Below the pieces are notes generated by a model that did not search any database, was not told the DNA's origin, and saw only the letters and a list, made by a program, of their open reading frames with translations. Shown in pieces: positions 36,845-49,800 of a stretch of DNA of 64,000 bases (positions are counted from its first letter, which is position 1; each line of letters starts with the position of its first letter). The DNA is taken from positions 8,699,501 through 8,763,500 of the forward strand of contig NC_071342.1 of NCBI RefSeq assembly GCF_027744825.2. Reading direction: 5' to 3'. The position numbers and the translations under genes were made by a program. Source of the DNA: Synchiropus splendidus (taxonomy: Eukaryota; Chordata; Actinopteri; Syngnathiformes; Callionymidae).

Positions 36845-37150
36845 TTAGTAAAGAAACTAAAGAAGTGACATCAGTGATGCTGGGTTTCAAAACCAAGGTC
36901 CTGAAGTGTAAATCCCAACCCTCCTGTGTCCAGATTGAAATGTAGTGGTATCAAAGTAAAGATGGCTGCCAGATGTTTTACACCCACACCCCTCAAAAAA
37001 AAACACCGGTATCAGAGAATCCTTTCAAAAACTCCCAGGTCCAGGTGATCCAGTGATCCGAATCACTCGCAAACACTGAGTTGAAAATTAAATCTGGCCT
37101 GAACATTTGAAGTTATTTTGAACACAGAGAGACAGACAAACCAGTGGTGT
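36845..37150 (+). repeat. Dispersed repeat copy, relative of 34003-34200
   Basis: Shares GTGATGCTGGGTTTCAAAAC, AAGGTCCTGAAGTGTAAATC, TGTGTCCAGATTG, CGAATCACTCGCAAACACTG and AACACAGAGAGACAGACAAA with the 34-kb copy. It carries about 110 bp of extra sequence in its middle. Confidence 0.65.
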
Positions 37151-40077
37151 TGTTCATGGTTTGCAAGAAAAACTAACAGAACTATGTTCTTGACAGTTTC
37201 AATATGTCGATTCTCAACATTGTTGGCATCAAAGTAAAAAAATGACTACTGAGTACGTGCTTAAAGCAGAACAAATCAAATCAATATTTTGCAGTCCTGA
37301 CATTGTCATGCAGTTGCATGGGGGGTCCAAAACTTTTGTCCATCACCGTCTGTGTCCTACGGTTGACAAGGGTCCAGGGTGTTCTACATGTTGCTCCAAG
37401 TCCCCTGTGGTGTGGTACGTAGATTGGAAGGAAAAAAGCACAACAACAACAAAAAAAAGGCGACAAAAATACAGACTCCCAACAGTTCTGACCCACATTA
37501 AGCCGTACCCTGAATGCGACGACGGACTCTAACCATGCCCCTTGGTCATAAGCCTCTTTCCTAAATTTGGAAACTGTGCTAAGATTCTATGCATACATGC
37601 ATGTAGTCCATAGGAAAATACTGACACTCAGACCTAGTGTGGCCTGTCACACAGCAGTGAAGATGATCTTGTGTTGTGGGTCCTACAGTTGGTGTTGTGG
37701 GGACTGAAGCTCATTCACATTCAGCTTCTGTTTCTGTTCCTCATTTGCCACAGTGCAGTGCCACTTATTTTTAGCACAGACCCTCAGGCTTCTGGCATGT
37801 TTCCCGTGGGCACCTTTTGGCCAGCGACATCATTTTATACTGTCCAATGCTAAACATAGCTGGTCTAAAGCACCTCTCATATTGATAATGCACTGCAACA
37901 GTCAAAGCCGCTGAAGCATGTAGTTAATGCTCTAAGACGTTCGGAGATTAAATTCATATTCAGTCATTGCTCATCTGTTGGTGCCACGACTGCGACAATA
38001 CTTTTAATTTGGCGGGATCTTTGAGTGGGATTGACACCTCAGTACTTAAGTACACCAATCAGTACTATCAGCACTAAAAGGGTTTTTTTATGTGTCACAG
38101 AAGCAGGTAGAACATATTGAGGTCAGTCCTTGTTGTTCCTCCAACTGATGTAAAGAGGCTTTTACCAGCTGCATTTGTCACTCACATTGAGTAAAGGATC
38201 TATTTTGTTCAAGAGCGGCCTGCGGATGTAGGCCTTTATTTTTAGGACGTCTTTGTTGGCGGCTCAGTGGAACAATAGTAGCAAAGCATCACCCAAAGAT
38301 TCGTCATCGCTCGCTTGTTTTTGAAAAACGTGACCATAGAGAAAAAAAAAAAGGATGTGTAATATTACATTATCCACCTTCCTGTTATAGAAGAGTTCTG
38401 AGTTCAACCGATCCCATCTGTGTTGGCTCCAGACATTTGAGAAACGCACAGATGCTCTTATAGTATTTGCCGTCTCTCCCGTACACTTGAGTGGTTTGTG
38501 TCTTTCTTGTCGTCTCAGTCTGTGAAGGAAGATAATTTCCCTCAGTATATAATTTTCTGATTAATTCCTTCTTCACAGCACAGGAACCGCAGTGCAGATG
38601 ATTGTTTGTCTTGCTCTTACTGTTATTTTACGCTTGGCTGGATGTGATTAAATAGCAGCAGGAGCTCAATGAACCTATGGTGTAATGATGGAGTTCCAGT
38701 GGGCAACACGGTGAAACACATGTCTCAACTTTGTTGGAAGAAACACTGACTTGTTAGGATCATCCCGGCGGCGGAGCCGGCGTGTTCGAGCATGGCCAGT
38801 TCCGAAGGCAGCAGTATGGGGGGTGTAAGTCGTTCAGGGAGGCTTTGTGAGCGCTATTACAGCTGACAATTTTAGTCCATGCTGTTCATTATTGGGATGT
38901 GCTGCTGGTTTTTAAGCTGGTGTCGTGTGCTGCACTCGTGGAAACTGGGGTGTTGTCCCTCGCAGAATAAATATTTTCTTGACTCAGATGAGAAAAACAA
39001 AAGATACTATTGACTGTGACGTATTGAAAAGACCTCTGTGTTTAGCAATGACAACCCATTCTCTGTGATGATGTCATGACCTCCCTCTCACTGTTGAATG
39101 CTTTCCAAGGTGAGCCGCTATAATAGCTGTCATACATCAACATCCACAACATAAATGTGCAGCAGAGTAGCGTACACTATCTTGATCACTTGCTTATCCT
39201 TCATTCATGAACCTCAGTGGTTGTCTTCCTCTTCTTCTTTTTCCTGGTATCTCCATCTCTGACATTCTTTGACCATGTCACCTATTGCGTGGTGAGAGGT
39301 CTGTATAAAAACAAAGAAATGAATCGAAATCGACACAAAAGACTGAAAATGTCCGGAAATTTTGAACAAATCACAGGCCTGCTCAGTGAGGGGGGCGTGG
39401 CTTATTTGTCAAGCCGTAGATAGGAAAGAAGGTATTCAAGTGTTGGCGAGAACAGAAGCGGAAGACGAGACGCCAAAAAAGTATCAGACCAGAGTCTGGC
39501 CAAAACATGCATAAACATCGGTGTTGCCTTTCTGAAATGGAGAGAACCTTGGATTGCCTCCAGACGGAAACTGTGGCAGCTTCTAAATACTTGTAATACT
39601 GCAACACTTATTCAGTTTGTTCAGAAATATACAGCAGGGAGGGTGTAGGGTGTAGTTTCAACTATGTAGTTAGGAAGTTATAGCTTCTCGAACACAGTAT
39701 CATTGACTCAGTCTACACTGTGGCTCGGTACCGCTCCCGTTCGGATAAGACCCGATCATGTTGATGAGATTGTTTTTCCAAAGTGCATCTGCAATTCCAA
39801 ATGAAAGACCTCTTTATAAACATGCTTTTATTTAAATTTTAAATGCAATGCTGAGAACCATTGCTTTGTTCCAGTTACCCCAGACGTTGGAAGTCCAGGC
39901 TGGGAAAAACATCACAGCCGATTTCAGTGTGTTTCATTTATCGTGGTCGTAAAAGAAGGGGACATCCACGAAAGCTATTCGCAAGGGTGCAAATACAAGC
40001 ACCTCCTTGATGAATATGCGGAATGTGTTTGTTTGCTGCATTTCATTCGTTCTAACCTACATCGGGTTTACGTTCAG
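37151..40077. other. Non-coding, no gene supported
   Basis: Unique sequence with a few homopolymer runs (A11 near 38341). ORFs at 37242-37532 and 39217-39423 have no splice context. Confidence 0.35.
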
Positions 40078-40200
40078 GGAAGCCATCTTGAATTACAAAC
40101 TCAGGGTGGTGAGAATTCTCCCACCTTCCGACAGGTGACATCATCGTGGGGAGGGAGTTGGGAATTTCCTCGTTCTGAGGTCAACTGGGAACCAACATAT
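40078..40200 (+). repeat. Dispersed repeat copy, inverted relative at 60825-60935
   Basis: AGCCATCTTGAATTACAAAC, TCAGGGTGGTG and AATTCTCCCACCTTCCGAC are the reverse complement of the 60.8-kb copy with few changes. The later GGGAATTTCCTCGTTCTGAG also fits this repeat, which I recognise from fish genomes. Confidence 0.65.
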
Positions 40201-40209
40201 AAGCCATGT

Positions 40210-43200
40210 TTAAACTCCACAAAAGTTTTTCCCATGTTAACTGGGGGGTTGTGGCAAAAACCTGTGCGTTGAAGTGGTGGTTTGGGGTTGTAATGTGGCC
40301 CAGCTGTGTCCAGAAAACAGTGTGAGACCAGGACCACATAGAGGCATTACATGTCCAAAGAGGAAGCCATGCAAATCCTGAAAAAAAAACTTTCTGTATG
40401 AATATTATTTGACGTGCTTGGCAGTATTTCTTTCAGTGTTGACAGAAAAACTCTCGTGAAAGACATTCCGCAGTAACTCACAGTGGCGACCTCCCCCTCA
40501 CCTGCAACTAAATGTGACTACCGTCGCGTCAGAAAAAGGTTACCTGTCAGACCTTTAATCCGGAGTGGCCTCGTGAGTATATTTGCCTGTTGTGTCTTTA
40601 TTTCACTTGCGTGCTCGTGCGAGGAGAAAAGGACGCTGTGAAGTGATGCAGAGAGACGAGGCAAAATCCTCGTCGTGAAATATTCATCAGCGGGGGCCCG
40701 GGGACGACATTTCCCTAACTTTCACACTCGTCCTCTCCCTGAGAGGGCAAAGGGCCAATGTAGCAGCAGCTTGTGCGTTAAACTACGTCTTCCGATCCAG
40801 CTCCTCTTCGCTCACTTCTGTGGGACGCTTCTCCAGTCAACATATTTGTCCTGACAATCAGCAGCTGAGCGAGGAAATGCTTCAGTGTAGTGTGAAACTG
40901 TGCTCCAGCTCCTCCCGACCTCCGCTCCGCCACACGTATGTGAACGTTGGAAAATGTATAAATAAAGTTGGGATTAGACACTTGCCCTTGACTGAGTCAT
41001 CCGAGCATCATTTCCAGCTCATTATTCCATGTAGTAATGGAATCAGATGCCAGAATTGTCCCCGGTTTGCAGTTAAAGTTGAATTGATTCTCTTCTTTTG
41101 CTTTAGAGAAACAAAGCTGGGTTGTTGATGAAGCCATCATGAGATGAAGCAGGCTTTCAAAGGCACCGAACAACAGCAAACAGCCAGAGTTCACACCCTC
41201 TGACTGGCATAAAGTGCTTCTTTCTGATCACCTTCAGAATGCCAGAATATGGCATCACCGTTTGTTTCACTGTTTGCTTCAGTGTGTTCGTCCAACGAAT
41301 GCGATTCTTGTGGCAGTTTTTTTCAATAAAATTTAAAATCGTAAAATTAAACAACATAAAAAAATAATAATTTCATCACATTCGTTCACAGTTTTAAACT
41401 GAAAAAATGTTCCTGTTCACCCGTGCTGCATTTTAGTGACAGGTCTGGAAAGTTGAATTTCAAGGGCCAAAATTCAATGAAAAAGACAGTAGGCAGGTGA
41501 CTCTATTACGGATCAGCTGGAGGTTCTAGAATTCCAAATAAGGAGGGAAACCTGAATCAAAAACCATCATTGAATTGACTGAGTTCACACGGAGCCTTTG
41601 TCTCGCTCTTGAAGGCCGTGATGGGAGGGTGAGATCTCGGCTGACACCAGCGGCGTTCGTGTTTGTTCTCCTCCTCAGGATGGAGCTTGAAAAGCGCACC
41701 TCCGTTTTTAAAGCAAAGGAAAATAAAATGAACATGAACGAAGTGAATTTTCAGGAGCAGAGCAGAAGCCGCTGCTCCGCTTCAACTGAGAACTGTGAGA
41801 ACTGATCCAGCAGCTATTTCATTAGTTGGTGAAGGCAATGCAGCTGCTCCTTACACAGAACACGCAAAGAAAAAAAAAAAAAAACTTTTACATTATGTGC
41901 GACAATTAAAACTTTGAATTGCAATCCATTTATGTTCTAAAGCTTGACCCATGTTGTGGCCCTTTCTTCTCTATCTAAAATGAAGACCCCAGAACCAAAC
42001 GACGGTGGATATAATGCAACTTGAAACAGAAACACATTGACTCATCAGGTGGACATAGTGAGCGGAAATTGGTTTCATTTCAGCCCATGTTACCTGGTGA
42101 ACACTGCCGTGCTGAAGTCTTCTGTAAAGCTGAATTAAGGCTGCAAGGTCGGAGTGCTATGATGAAACTGTAATGAGCCGTATGGGAAGGGATCATTCAG
42201 TTCGTACCAACACCTTTTTTAAATTGGAAAACAGCGGCCACACTGGCTCCGATATCAGTGGAGGTGTCGCGGATAATTAGCCGCGCGGCAAACTTCTTCG
42301 TCCGCCACTCGGTGAATTAAAAATTCATTGCTGAGGACATGGATTGTGGAAGTTTGAACGAGTCCAATATGTATCCAATATATATCTACATGGACAGCAG
42401 TAAATCGCAGAGGGACAGATGGGCGGCAGCAGAATAGTGGGCAATATTTCTAATCTAATGAACCTCCAAAATGGGATTAAAGGAACTCGAAAACACAACA
42501 AAGACAGAGAAGAGATATTGTCAGGGGAGAGAAAAAGCAACAGCTTCACAACAGACTTCAAAGAAATGGTTGGAGAATCACTGGGAGAGACGCCGTGTTG
42601 ATCAACAGAAGTGAGAAATAAAGTTTTCTTTTGAAGGGGGTTAGATAAGCAGGATGGCAGGTGTCTGATGTGGCCACTTCTTTAAGACCAAGCTGCGGTC
42701 ATAAACCATCAATTCACTCTTGAGCCATCAAAGACGTCATTCTCTCAGATCAGACCCATTTCCATAAATGACTTGACAATGACGCCGAACGCCAGTGTGT
42801 GTCAGATCGTCTGACTTCCAAGACGATTGTTTTGGAGCGTGTGTTGGGCTTGTTGTTTATCAAAATATTGAATTTCACCTATTACAAGCGAACATGCGTG
42901 TTCAGAATCGCCCGATGATTTCTGTCATTAACAGCTTTGTTTTGAATATGACTCCCATTATATCCACTTGAAATGGACGATTAAAGCGTTTCGCTCCTCC
43001 ACAGCTGCCAGTGGTAATAACCCACAATTACAATGTTCAGCAGCCAGATCACAGTTTGACGTGACAGAGCACGCATTTGCATGTGCAAAGATTGAAAATC
43101 AAATCATGACAAGACATATTTAAATACTAATGCGATTTTTTTTTGTTAATTTAAGATTTAATTTTAATACAAAGGGAAAATTGGCTTCACCTTGTCTTCA

Positions 43201-44130
43201 TCGTTGAGATGCAAATGAGAAGCAAACTGCGACCTTCATGCTTTATTCATGGCCATGTACTGAATGGTCACCACATGTTGTTATCATTTACTCTTATAAT
43301 GTTGCAACTCAATAATTTATGCATGCAGGTCTTGTAATTGTCATGTCTGTGTCGAAGCAAGCTAGTGTGAGGCTGAATTTTATGTGTGTAAATTCATAAT
43401 AATAATGAGAATACAAGTAAGTGGCTATGTCACAACATGAACAGCCCACATATAGAAGCGTTTAGGGGGTTCAGATGTTTAAAAGTCAAGTGGTGGGGTC
43501 AGGACTGCAGACTGCTGGTGCGCCTCCTCTCATTCTCACTCGATATATGCGGCTAGTTCCTGCAACAGAAGTACTTTTTTTTATGTGCAGCCTGTGAGCT
43601 TTCAGTGATACACGCTGAGCTTCACAACTCAGTTCACCTTGTGCGTCAAAATATATCACTTGGCCTCTTTCACATTCACACGCTACACAGCAACTGAACC
43701 TGGAAAAGAAAAAACTATATTTAGATCCTTCATACAGACACATTGACAATATGATCTAAGACTGCATCAAAAACTGCATGCACAACCAACATGATTACAC
43801 GCCAGACTTTCCTCCAATTGCTTCATAATGTTACAAACACAAGCCCTTTTAGCAGGAATGTGCAGAAAGGCTGTGAAAAACTCTTTTTTTCTGCACACTA
43901 ACAGGGGACTAGCACGGTGTCATGAGCATGACTGCAAGCATGATTCAGCACATTGTGTTCTGAGTCACGTCGTAGGAAGCTTGTGGCTCAGACGGGACAG
44001 GAAGCTCTACCTGTGCCAAGCAGGTGCAGTTTGCCTGAGTGTTCCCGCCATGCAGCAAAACAAGGGACTCACTGGAGACCATCCGCCCATCAAGAATGAA
44101 CTTCAAGTACAGGACAAAAATACTGAAAAT
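40210..44130. other. Non-coding; octamer-bearing block near 43 kb
   Basis: ATTTGCAT at 43075-43082 and ATGCAAAT at 43209-43216 are perfect POU octamers in a block (42830-43220) of balanced composition, a plausible enhancer-like element but unproven. The rest, including the ORFs at 41575-41805 and 43828-44133, shows no support for a gene. Confidence 0.35.
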
Positions 44131-44136
44131 TAGTGT

Positions 44137-44462
44137 TGTAGTCCAGACCACCGAGTCCAGACAGAAAGTTTAAGACCATGACTATGAGTGCCCAAGACTG
44201 AGTTGAGACCAAGACCGAGAGCATTTGCACATTATTCTATTTCTTTGCGCAAAAGAATGTGAAGACATGTTTTCAAAATAAATCAAGAACTGAAAATCAG
44301 AAAAACGTAGTGGATTGTTTGGTCTCGCTGATCTCAGTCTCGCGCCCCTCATTGGCCCCAGTCTTGTTCTGGGTCTTGCCTCCTCATTGGTCTTGGTCTT
44401 GATCTCGGTCTTGACCCTGTAATTGGCCTTGGTCTTGTCTCAGGTTAGGTGAACTCAACTAC
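44137..44462 (+). mobile_element. Foldback element with GACCAAGAC-type arms (about 330 bp)
   Basis: The left arm begins GTTGTAGTCCAGACCACCGA and contains GAGACCAAGACCGAGA. The right arm is rich in the inverse phrases (GGTCTTGGTCTTGATCTCGG) and ends TTAGGTGAACTCAACTACT. The middle phrase CAAAATAAATCAAGAACTGA recurs at 34405 beside the large hairpin. It is a non-autonomous, probably hAT-like, element of a type common in fish. Confidence 0.6.
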
Positions 44463-44562
44463 TGCTGAATTGAAAATCCAGGTATGGGTAAGAATGAGCT
44501 GCTTGGCAGAGGCCTGCGAGTGCTTTCCTGGTCACTCGTATTTTCTCTACCGAGCCGCACAG

Positions 44563-44660
44563 GAGATTAGATCAAAGATCCTTTATTTGTCCCTCAGTCT
44601 GGAAAGTTCACTTGTCACATCCTCAACAGCAAGACATCAGAGACAAGAAAGACCTCAAAG
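44563..44660 (-). mobile_element. LINE 3' tail, antisense
   Basis: The + strand phrase AGATTAGATCAAAGATCCTT, then TATTTGTCCCTCAGTCTGGA and AAGTTCACTTG, is the reverse complement of a LINE 3' end widespread in fish (a GTGAAATTTCCCCACTGTGG-like tail with AATAAAGGATCT). Only the tail is present. Confidence 0.45.
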
Positions 44661-44664
44661 ACAT

Positions 44665-46360
44665 ACGTGGTGGAATAATGCTTCTGCTTTCACTTCAGTA
44701 TAAGTAGAGGTATTTTTCATAACCCATCAATCTTTGACAAGAAACTGTCTGGATGACGTGCACTGCACTTGTAAACTGACACAATTAGCCGACAGTGGAT
44801 TCCCACTCGATGTATGTGACTGCACAGGATCCTGGTGGTGCTCAGAGACTGCAGAAAATACCTGACATACTGCTGTTTTCATTCTTCTGTGGGATAATGT
44901 ACTTAAGGCCCTGTGTCTTTTCCTCCACCAGAAATCTGTCAGGTGGCCGCTGAGGTGATGCAAAGCTCGGACAGACTGTCACTGTGAGGTATTTTGTATT
45001 CTCTGAACCAGGCAGAATTTCCCCGGAGACTCCAGTCAGAGCTATTTACCAGCAGGAAAAAGTTGTCAGATAAACTCTGAACCTAAAGGAAGTTAGTCGC
45101 CATGCTGCCAGTCATCACGCGCCGACTGAAGGGGAACTGCATTCAAGGCCGACTACTCCAACAGACACCTGGAGCAACAGTGACCAGCAGAGGGAAGATG
45201 GAATCACTGTCCATTGTGTTAGTACCCAGAACCAAAACACTGTTTTCAAAGGAAAACAGACAAGCCTGAGCTCCTGGAATATTTATCATCTGCTGCATGG
45301 GAAATAAAAATCAGCTCTGACCCCCATGAACACACTAAAATTGATCCCTTCCAGAGCCACAGAGCAAAATCATTACGTTCCCTCTGGCTCCCACTGACAG
45401 CCACACTATATTAATCTCTCTGTGAGTGTCAGCACTCATCACTTCCTTTTCTGTCATCACTAGATACAAAAGAATAATAAAAAAGCGCCCGAAAAAAATT
45501 CAAATTATTAAAATTATTATTAATTAATCAATTAAACAGAGGCGCAGCATCAGTTGAATTTGTCGTGTAACCGTCCCCTACAAAAAAAGACACTCTCATA
45601 GAACAGAATGGGCTTAAAAACAACACGTGGAAGTCATAAAAAAGAAATAAATAAGATTGTCAGATTGAGGTGGTATGGGAGTGAAAATAAATATGGCTTT
45701 ATGACACCAATTTACTGCCAGCAACTTCCCGTAAGTGTTTCAATATGTCAATAAATTCATTTTACAGGCATTCCGTGTTAATGCCACACACTCTCCGAGA
45801 AATTTTCACCTTTAACCTGCCGATGATAACAGGCTTTGTCGATTAACAGGAGTGAACCTTTCAGCGCAAGAGATTTAAGAGACATGTTTGCTTCAGAAAA
45901 TGCTTCTAAAAACTGTTTTTTTGTTGGTTAATTACTCTAGTGACTATCAGCGATCACACAGGGGTGACAACACCCTGACTCGACATGGTAAACAAGTGAT
46001 TTTTCTGTGTGAGAAATTGAAAAAAATTATTTATTTTTTTGAAAGGAGACAATACAGATGGCCTACTTGATGTGTTTACATTAAGGGTTTAGATGTTTCT
46101 AAAACGTTGTTCTGATAAAGACCATAAAAATAAGGGGTTACACTTTACAGATGAGGGCAGACTATATTTTGCTCAGAAACGGTACCTGGATGTTCACTCT
46201 ATACGCTGTTTTTAGTGATTATCAACAATGAATGTGCATGAAGGGCTACATCATAAGAACATGATGCAGAAAACAAGCTAATATACAATAATAACCATCT
46301 GAATATCCGTTACTCAAAGGTGCAGAAGGACCATTTCAAGCTCTCATACTTGTGTGAGTT
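44665..46360. other. Non-coding, no gene supported
   Basis: AT-rich at 45470-45540 and 46010-46140. Nothing else recognisable. Confidence 0.35.
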
Positions 46361-46364
46361 ACAC

Positions 46365-46835
46365 AGTGGTGGAGTAGGTAATGTTAAATGTACCCGAGTA
46401 AACGTTGAAATCATCCCAAAAACAACTAAAGGGATAAATTAAAATTATCCACAACTATATTAGATATAATTACTTTAAGGTCTTGCACTCACTTTAGGGT
46501 GAATATCTTTACAATTAACCACACAAACATGGAACAGCATTTTTGTTTTAAACACAGTTGAGTTTGAAAGTATCTATTTCCTGTCGGTACCTGCAAGATG
46601 TGAGTTGTTTTTCAATAGAAAAGCACAGAACCATTGAGAAATATTTGCATCACTTGTTTTTGTTTATTGTAGACGATTTAAAATAGTTGTCTTCATGTAA
46701 TATAAAGCAATATTGAGGAATAAAAGTACAGATAACTGACATTATACACAAGTAAGAGTAAAAGTACCAACAACATAATCTGCTCAAGTAAAGCACATTG
46801 TCAAAAAACTGTACTGTATAATAGTGTACATTACT
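46365..46835 (+). mobile_element. hAT-like MITE remnant
   Basis: The left end CAGTGGTGGAGTAGGTAATG followed by ACCCGAGTAAACG, and the right part with AGTAAGAGTAAAAGTACC and GCTCAAGTAAAGCAC, match the arms of a common fish hAT-type MITE (CAGTGGTG...AGTACTTGAGTAAAAGTAC). The right terminus is not clearly preserved, and there is no transposase. Confidence 0.45.
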
Positions 46836-49800
46836 ATGACCATAAATTTTATATTTTGAGTGCTTAAAAAATGCTGTTGAATAATAAAGATTTACCTTTA
46901 AATGTTGTTGTAACTTTGAGAGGTTTGGTTTCTTCTGCTGCTGTAGCCGGTGCCAGTTTTGATCATTGCAATTCCAAACCCAGGCACAAGGGGCAAATCT
47001 TGCTGGCTGCAATCTCGCCCGTCATTCTTCAGAGAACAGACTATGTTCTGATCTAATTGAATCTGCTGCAAATAGGAGACCGCCCTCCAGCCTCCCCCTC
47101 TGCCTGACCCCTATCTAAATGCGGAGAGCAGTGAGACCGCACAAGTATTGCATATAAAACGCTGGACCTTACACCTGACTACTGCATAAGCTCTCCGGGC
47201 ATCTTTGAAGGAGGATGTAAGCTGTCAGCCCTGTCAGCCATGTTCGTTGGTAATTGTCTGCCATGTCTCGGTCGGGCACGGAGGATCTCAATGAAACCAC
47301 AGAACAGCAGGGAGAGAGGCCTGTTTGCCGGGGAAAATAGGATGTGTAGCTGCGGACGTGAGGCCTTAGCAAGACACAGCCCTCGTCCATCACGAGAACG
47401 AACAGTGTGGAACTGTGGTACAAGACAAGGAGAGCAGAGTGGGGCAGAGGTTAGGTCAGGTTCGGAGCCAAATCGTGTGTTCCCTACTTGCACAGGTTTC
47501 CTCTAGGAACTCCTGCAGCCCGAAAACGCAGCGAGGTTGAGTAAGCAGGGTGCACACACGCCCTACTAAGGGCGGCACACACCCGAGATTACAACGTATT
47601 CTCACTCCCAAGGCATCAAATAGCGACTATCTTCAAGGAACCTTTGCATCCGACGCCGAAGTTCTACCTTGTCTCTGTGGGTAGCACCTGAGGAAAAAGA
47701 AAGATGGAGGTTAGGATCTTGGTTTGCCAAGGATGGTGCCCCTTTCACTCTGTGTATCATGATAAAAGACAGACTTTTGGTATCAACATGGAATGCACAA
47801 GTCACTTGCAGATATTTGACTCTTTGGGAGGAAGAATGGTTTGTCCTATCAGATACTGAATTCATCTCGATCACGCACTCAGAAAATGGTCAGGAACGAC
47901 TACATTAATGTAAAATACGTTCAAAATTTATGATCAAGAACCTTCGTGTGTGGGGAGAGCCGACTGCTCCTAACTTGAGCTGTGAGGTTAAACGGAATCT
48001 AGCTAATAACAATGCGACTCAACTGAGAAACAAGGAAGCAAAGTGGGAAGTTTTGATTTGATGACAGCAAAACCGCTTTCAATCCTGTGGAGTAAATCGC
48101 ACCATCCTCCCTGGGTGCGTTCCTTCAGTTGGATCTTCCTTCCTCTTGTTCCTGACCGTCCCTCCGTCCACCTTTGTGTGAAATGTAAACATGTCAGCTT
48201 TCCTTCTCTGGTGTTTCTGCAGTCAATATTTGTGATATATGCTTTTCAAAATATGTCACTTTCTTGCACAATTTCACTTTTATTCATTTTGGAAGGGACA
48301 CAGAAGGACAAGAGAATACAGGGCAACAAAAGGACCACATGAAAAGGAAGCCTGTTTTGAAGCTCCTCTAAAAGGAGCTTTTCAAAACCATGTCCATAAA
48401 TGTATTCTAAAGGAGTCGGCGCAAAGGAGAGAGCACGGAAAAGAAGAAATTGTGTTGCCATGGCGACACTTACCAGTCAATACAGAGCTTGAGTGTGAGT
48501 TTTTTTTTTCTTTTCTTTCTTTCTGGATTGAGTTGACCAGTGGGCAGTGGAGAACCTTGTTACAAGCAGCCGAACTACTCTACTGATGACTCCTTCTCTC
48601 TTTTCCATTCCTTGTTTTCATCGCCAGTACTGCAGGTGAAACGTTGGGCGGTGAACAGCGGTGCTGTCAAATTAGGGGGCGGTTCAATGCGCAGGAAGAG
48701 GGAATATTAAACATTCCTACTGACTGAATAAGCTTAATTGTTATGACATTTAGGCTCAGGACGACCGAGCGTTACATGGAGCTTAGAATCCATTTATTTG
48801 AAAATGTATTCAACAACAAAGCTGAGTGAACATGAACCGGAACCAGTCACGGTGGATGGTGAACCAGGATAAACACAATTACAATTAAACAGAAATATGA
48901 ATGAAATGTAGTGCAGTGCACTGTTCCGGGTATTTTTTACTGAAAACAACCATTACAAACTCACTAAGTGGCTTTCAGGAAGGATTAGCATCCTAAAGTG
49001 TATGTTAACCTTTTGCTGTAAGTGTGGCTCACTGAAGTGTAAATTGCTTGCTGCAGCATTGTGACCAGTAATTGCTTCCCTTTCACTTCAGCCCTCTGTT
49101 CTCTGACAGCATTGATGTTTGGCAGCCAAAATTGTCGGCTGTGACAGTTTTTCCTTTTCTTCACCCCCCCCCCAAAGATGCGTATCTGAACCAGTCTTGT
49201 GTCCGGACTTACAAATTATGACCAGCAAAGATAGAATTTGGGGGACTTTGAGTCAGACCTCATACGTCCATGTGACTTTCACCTGACCTGTAGATCTGAG
49301 AGCTCTTTTCCTTCTCTGTTTCTAACCACCACTCCAAGAACTGATTTTCCTGTCCACATCCTGGGACAGTTGTGAGGTGCCATCATACCAATAATACAAG
49401 TGCTGTGTTCAGAGATGGAAGATAAATATTGTAACAATCGCCCTTGACAGGTAAACTGCACAAACACAACATTCGAAGGACATGATCGGACGTCCCTTGT
49501 ACTCACTAGACCCGCAGTCCTGAAAATAAAATGAGGCAATTTGGCGCAAAAAAAAAAAGGTAAACCATTCATAGATAATAACAACCAAATGTGTTATTAA
49601 CGAAAAATGATGTGAGAACTGTAGAAGGAGCAGCACACATCGTGCGTTGTTCAGGGCTCCATGGCGCATGATGTGTGGGGAGAAAAAAAGCAGGTTTTAC
49701 TTCAATAAAGCTCCAGGCTCTGGGACAGGGGCTTGTGTGCAGCATCGTGGGGAGACATGCTGAAACTCTGTTAAAGCAGCTGCAGGTAAGTTGAGAACAT

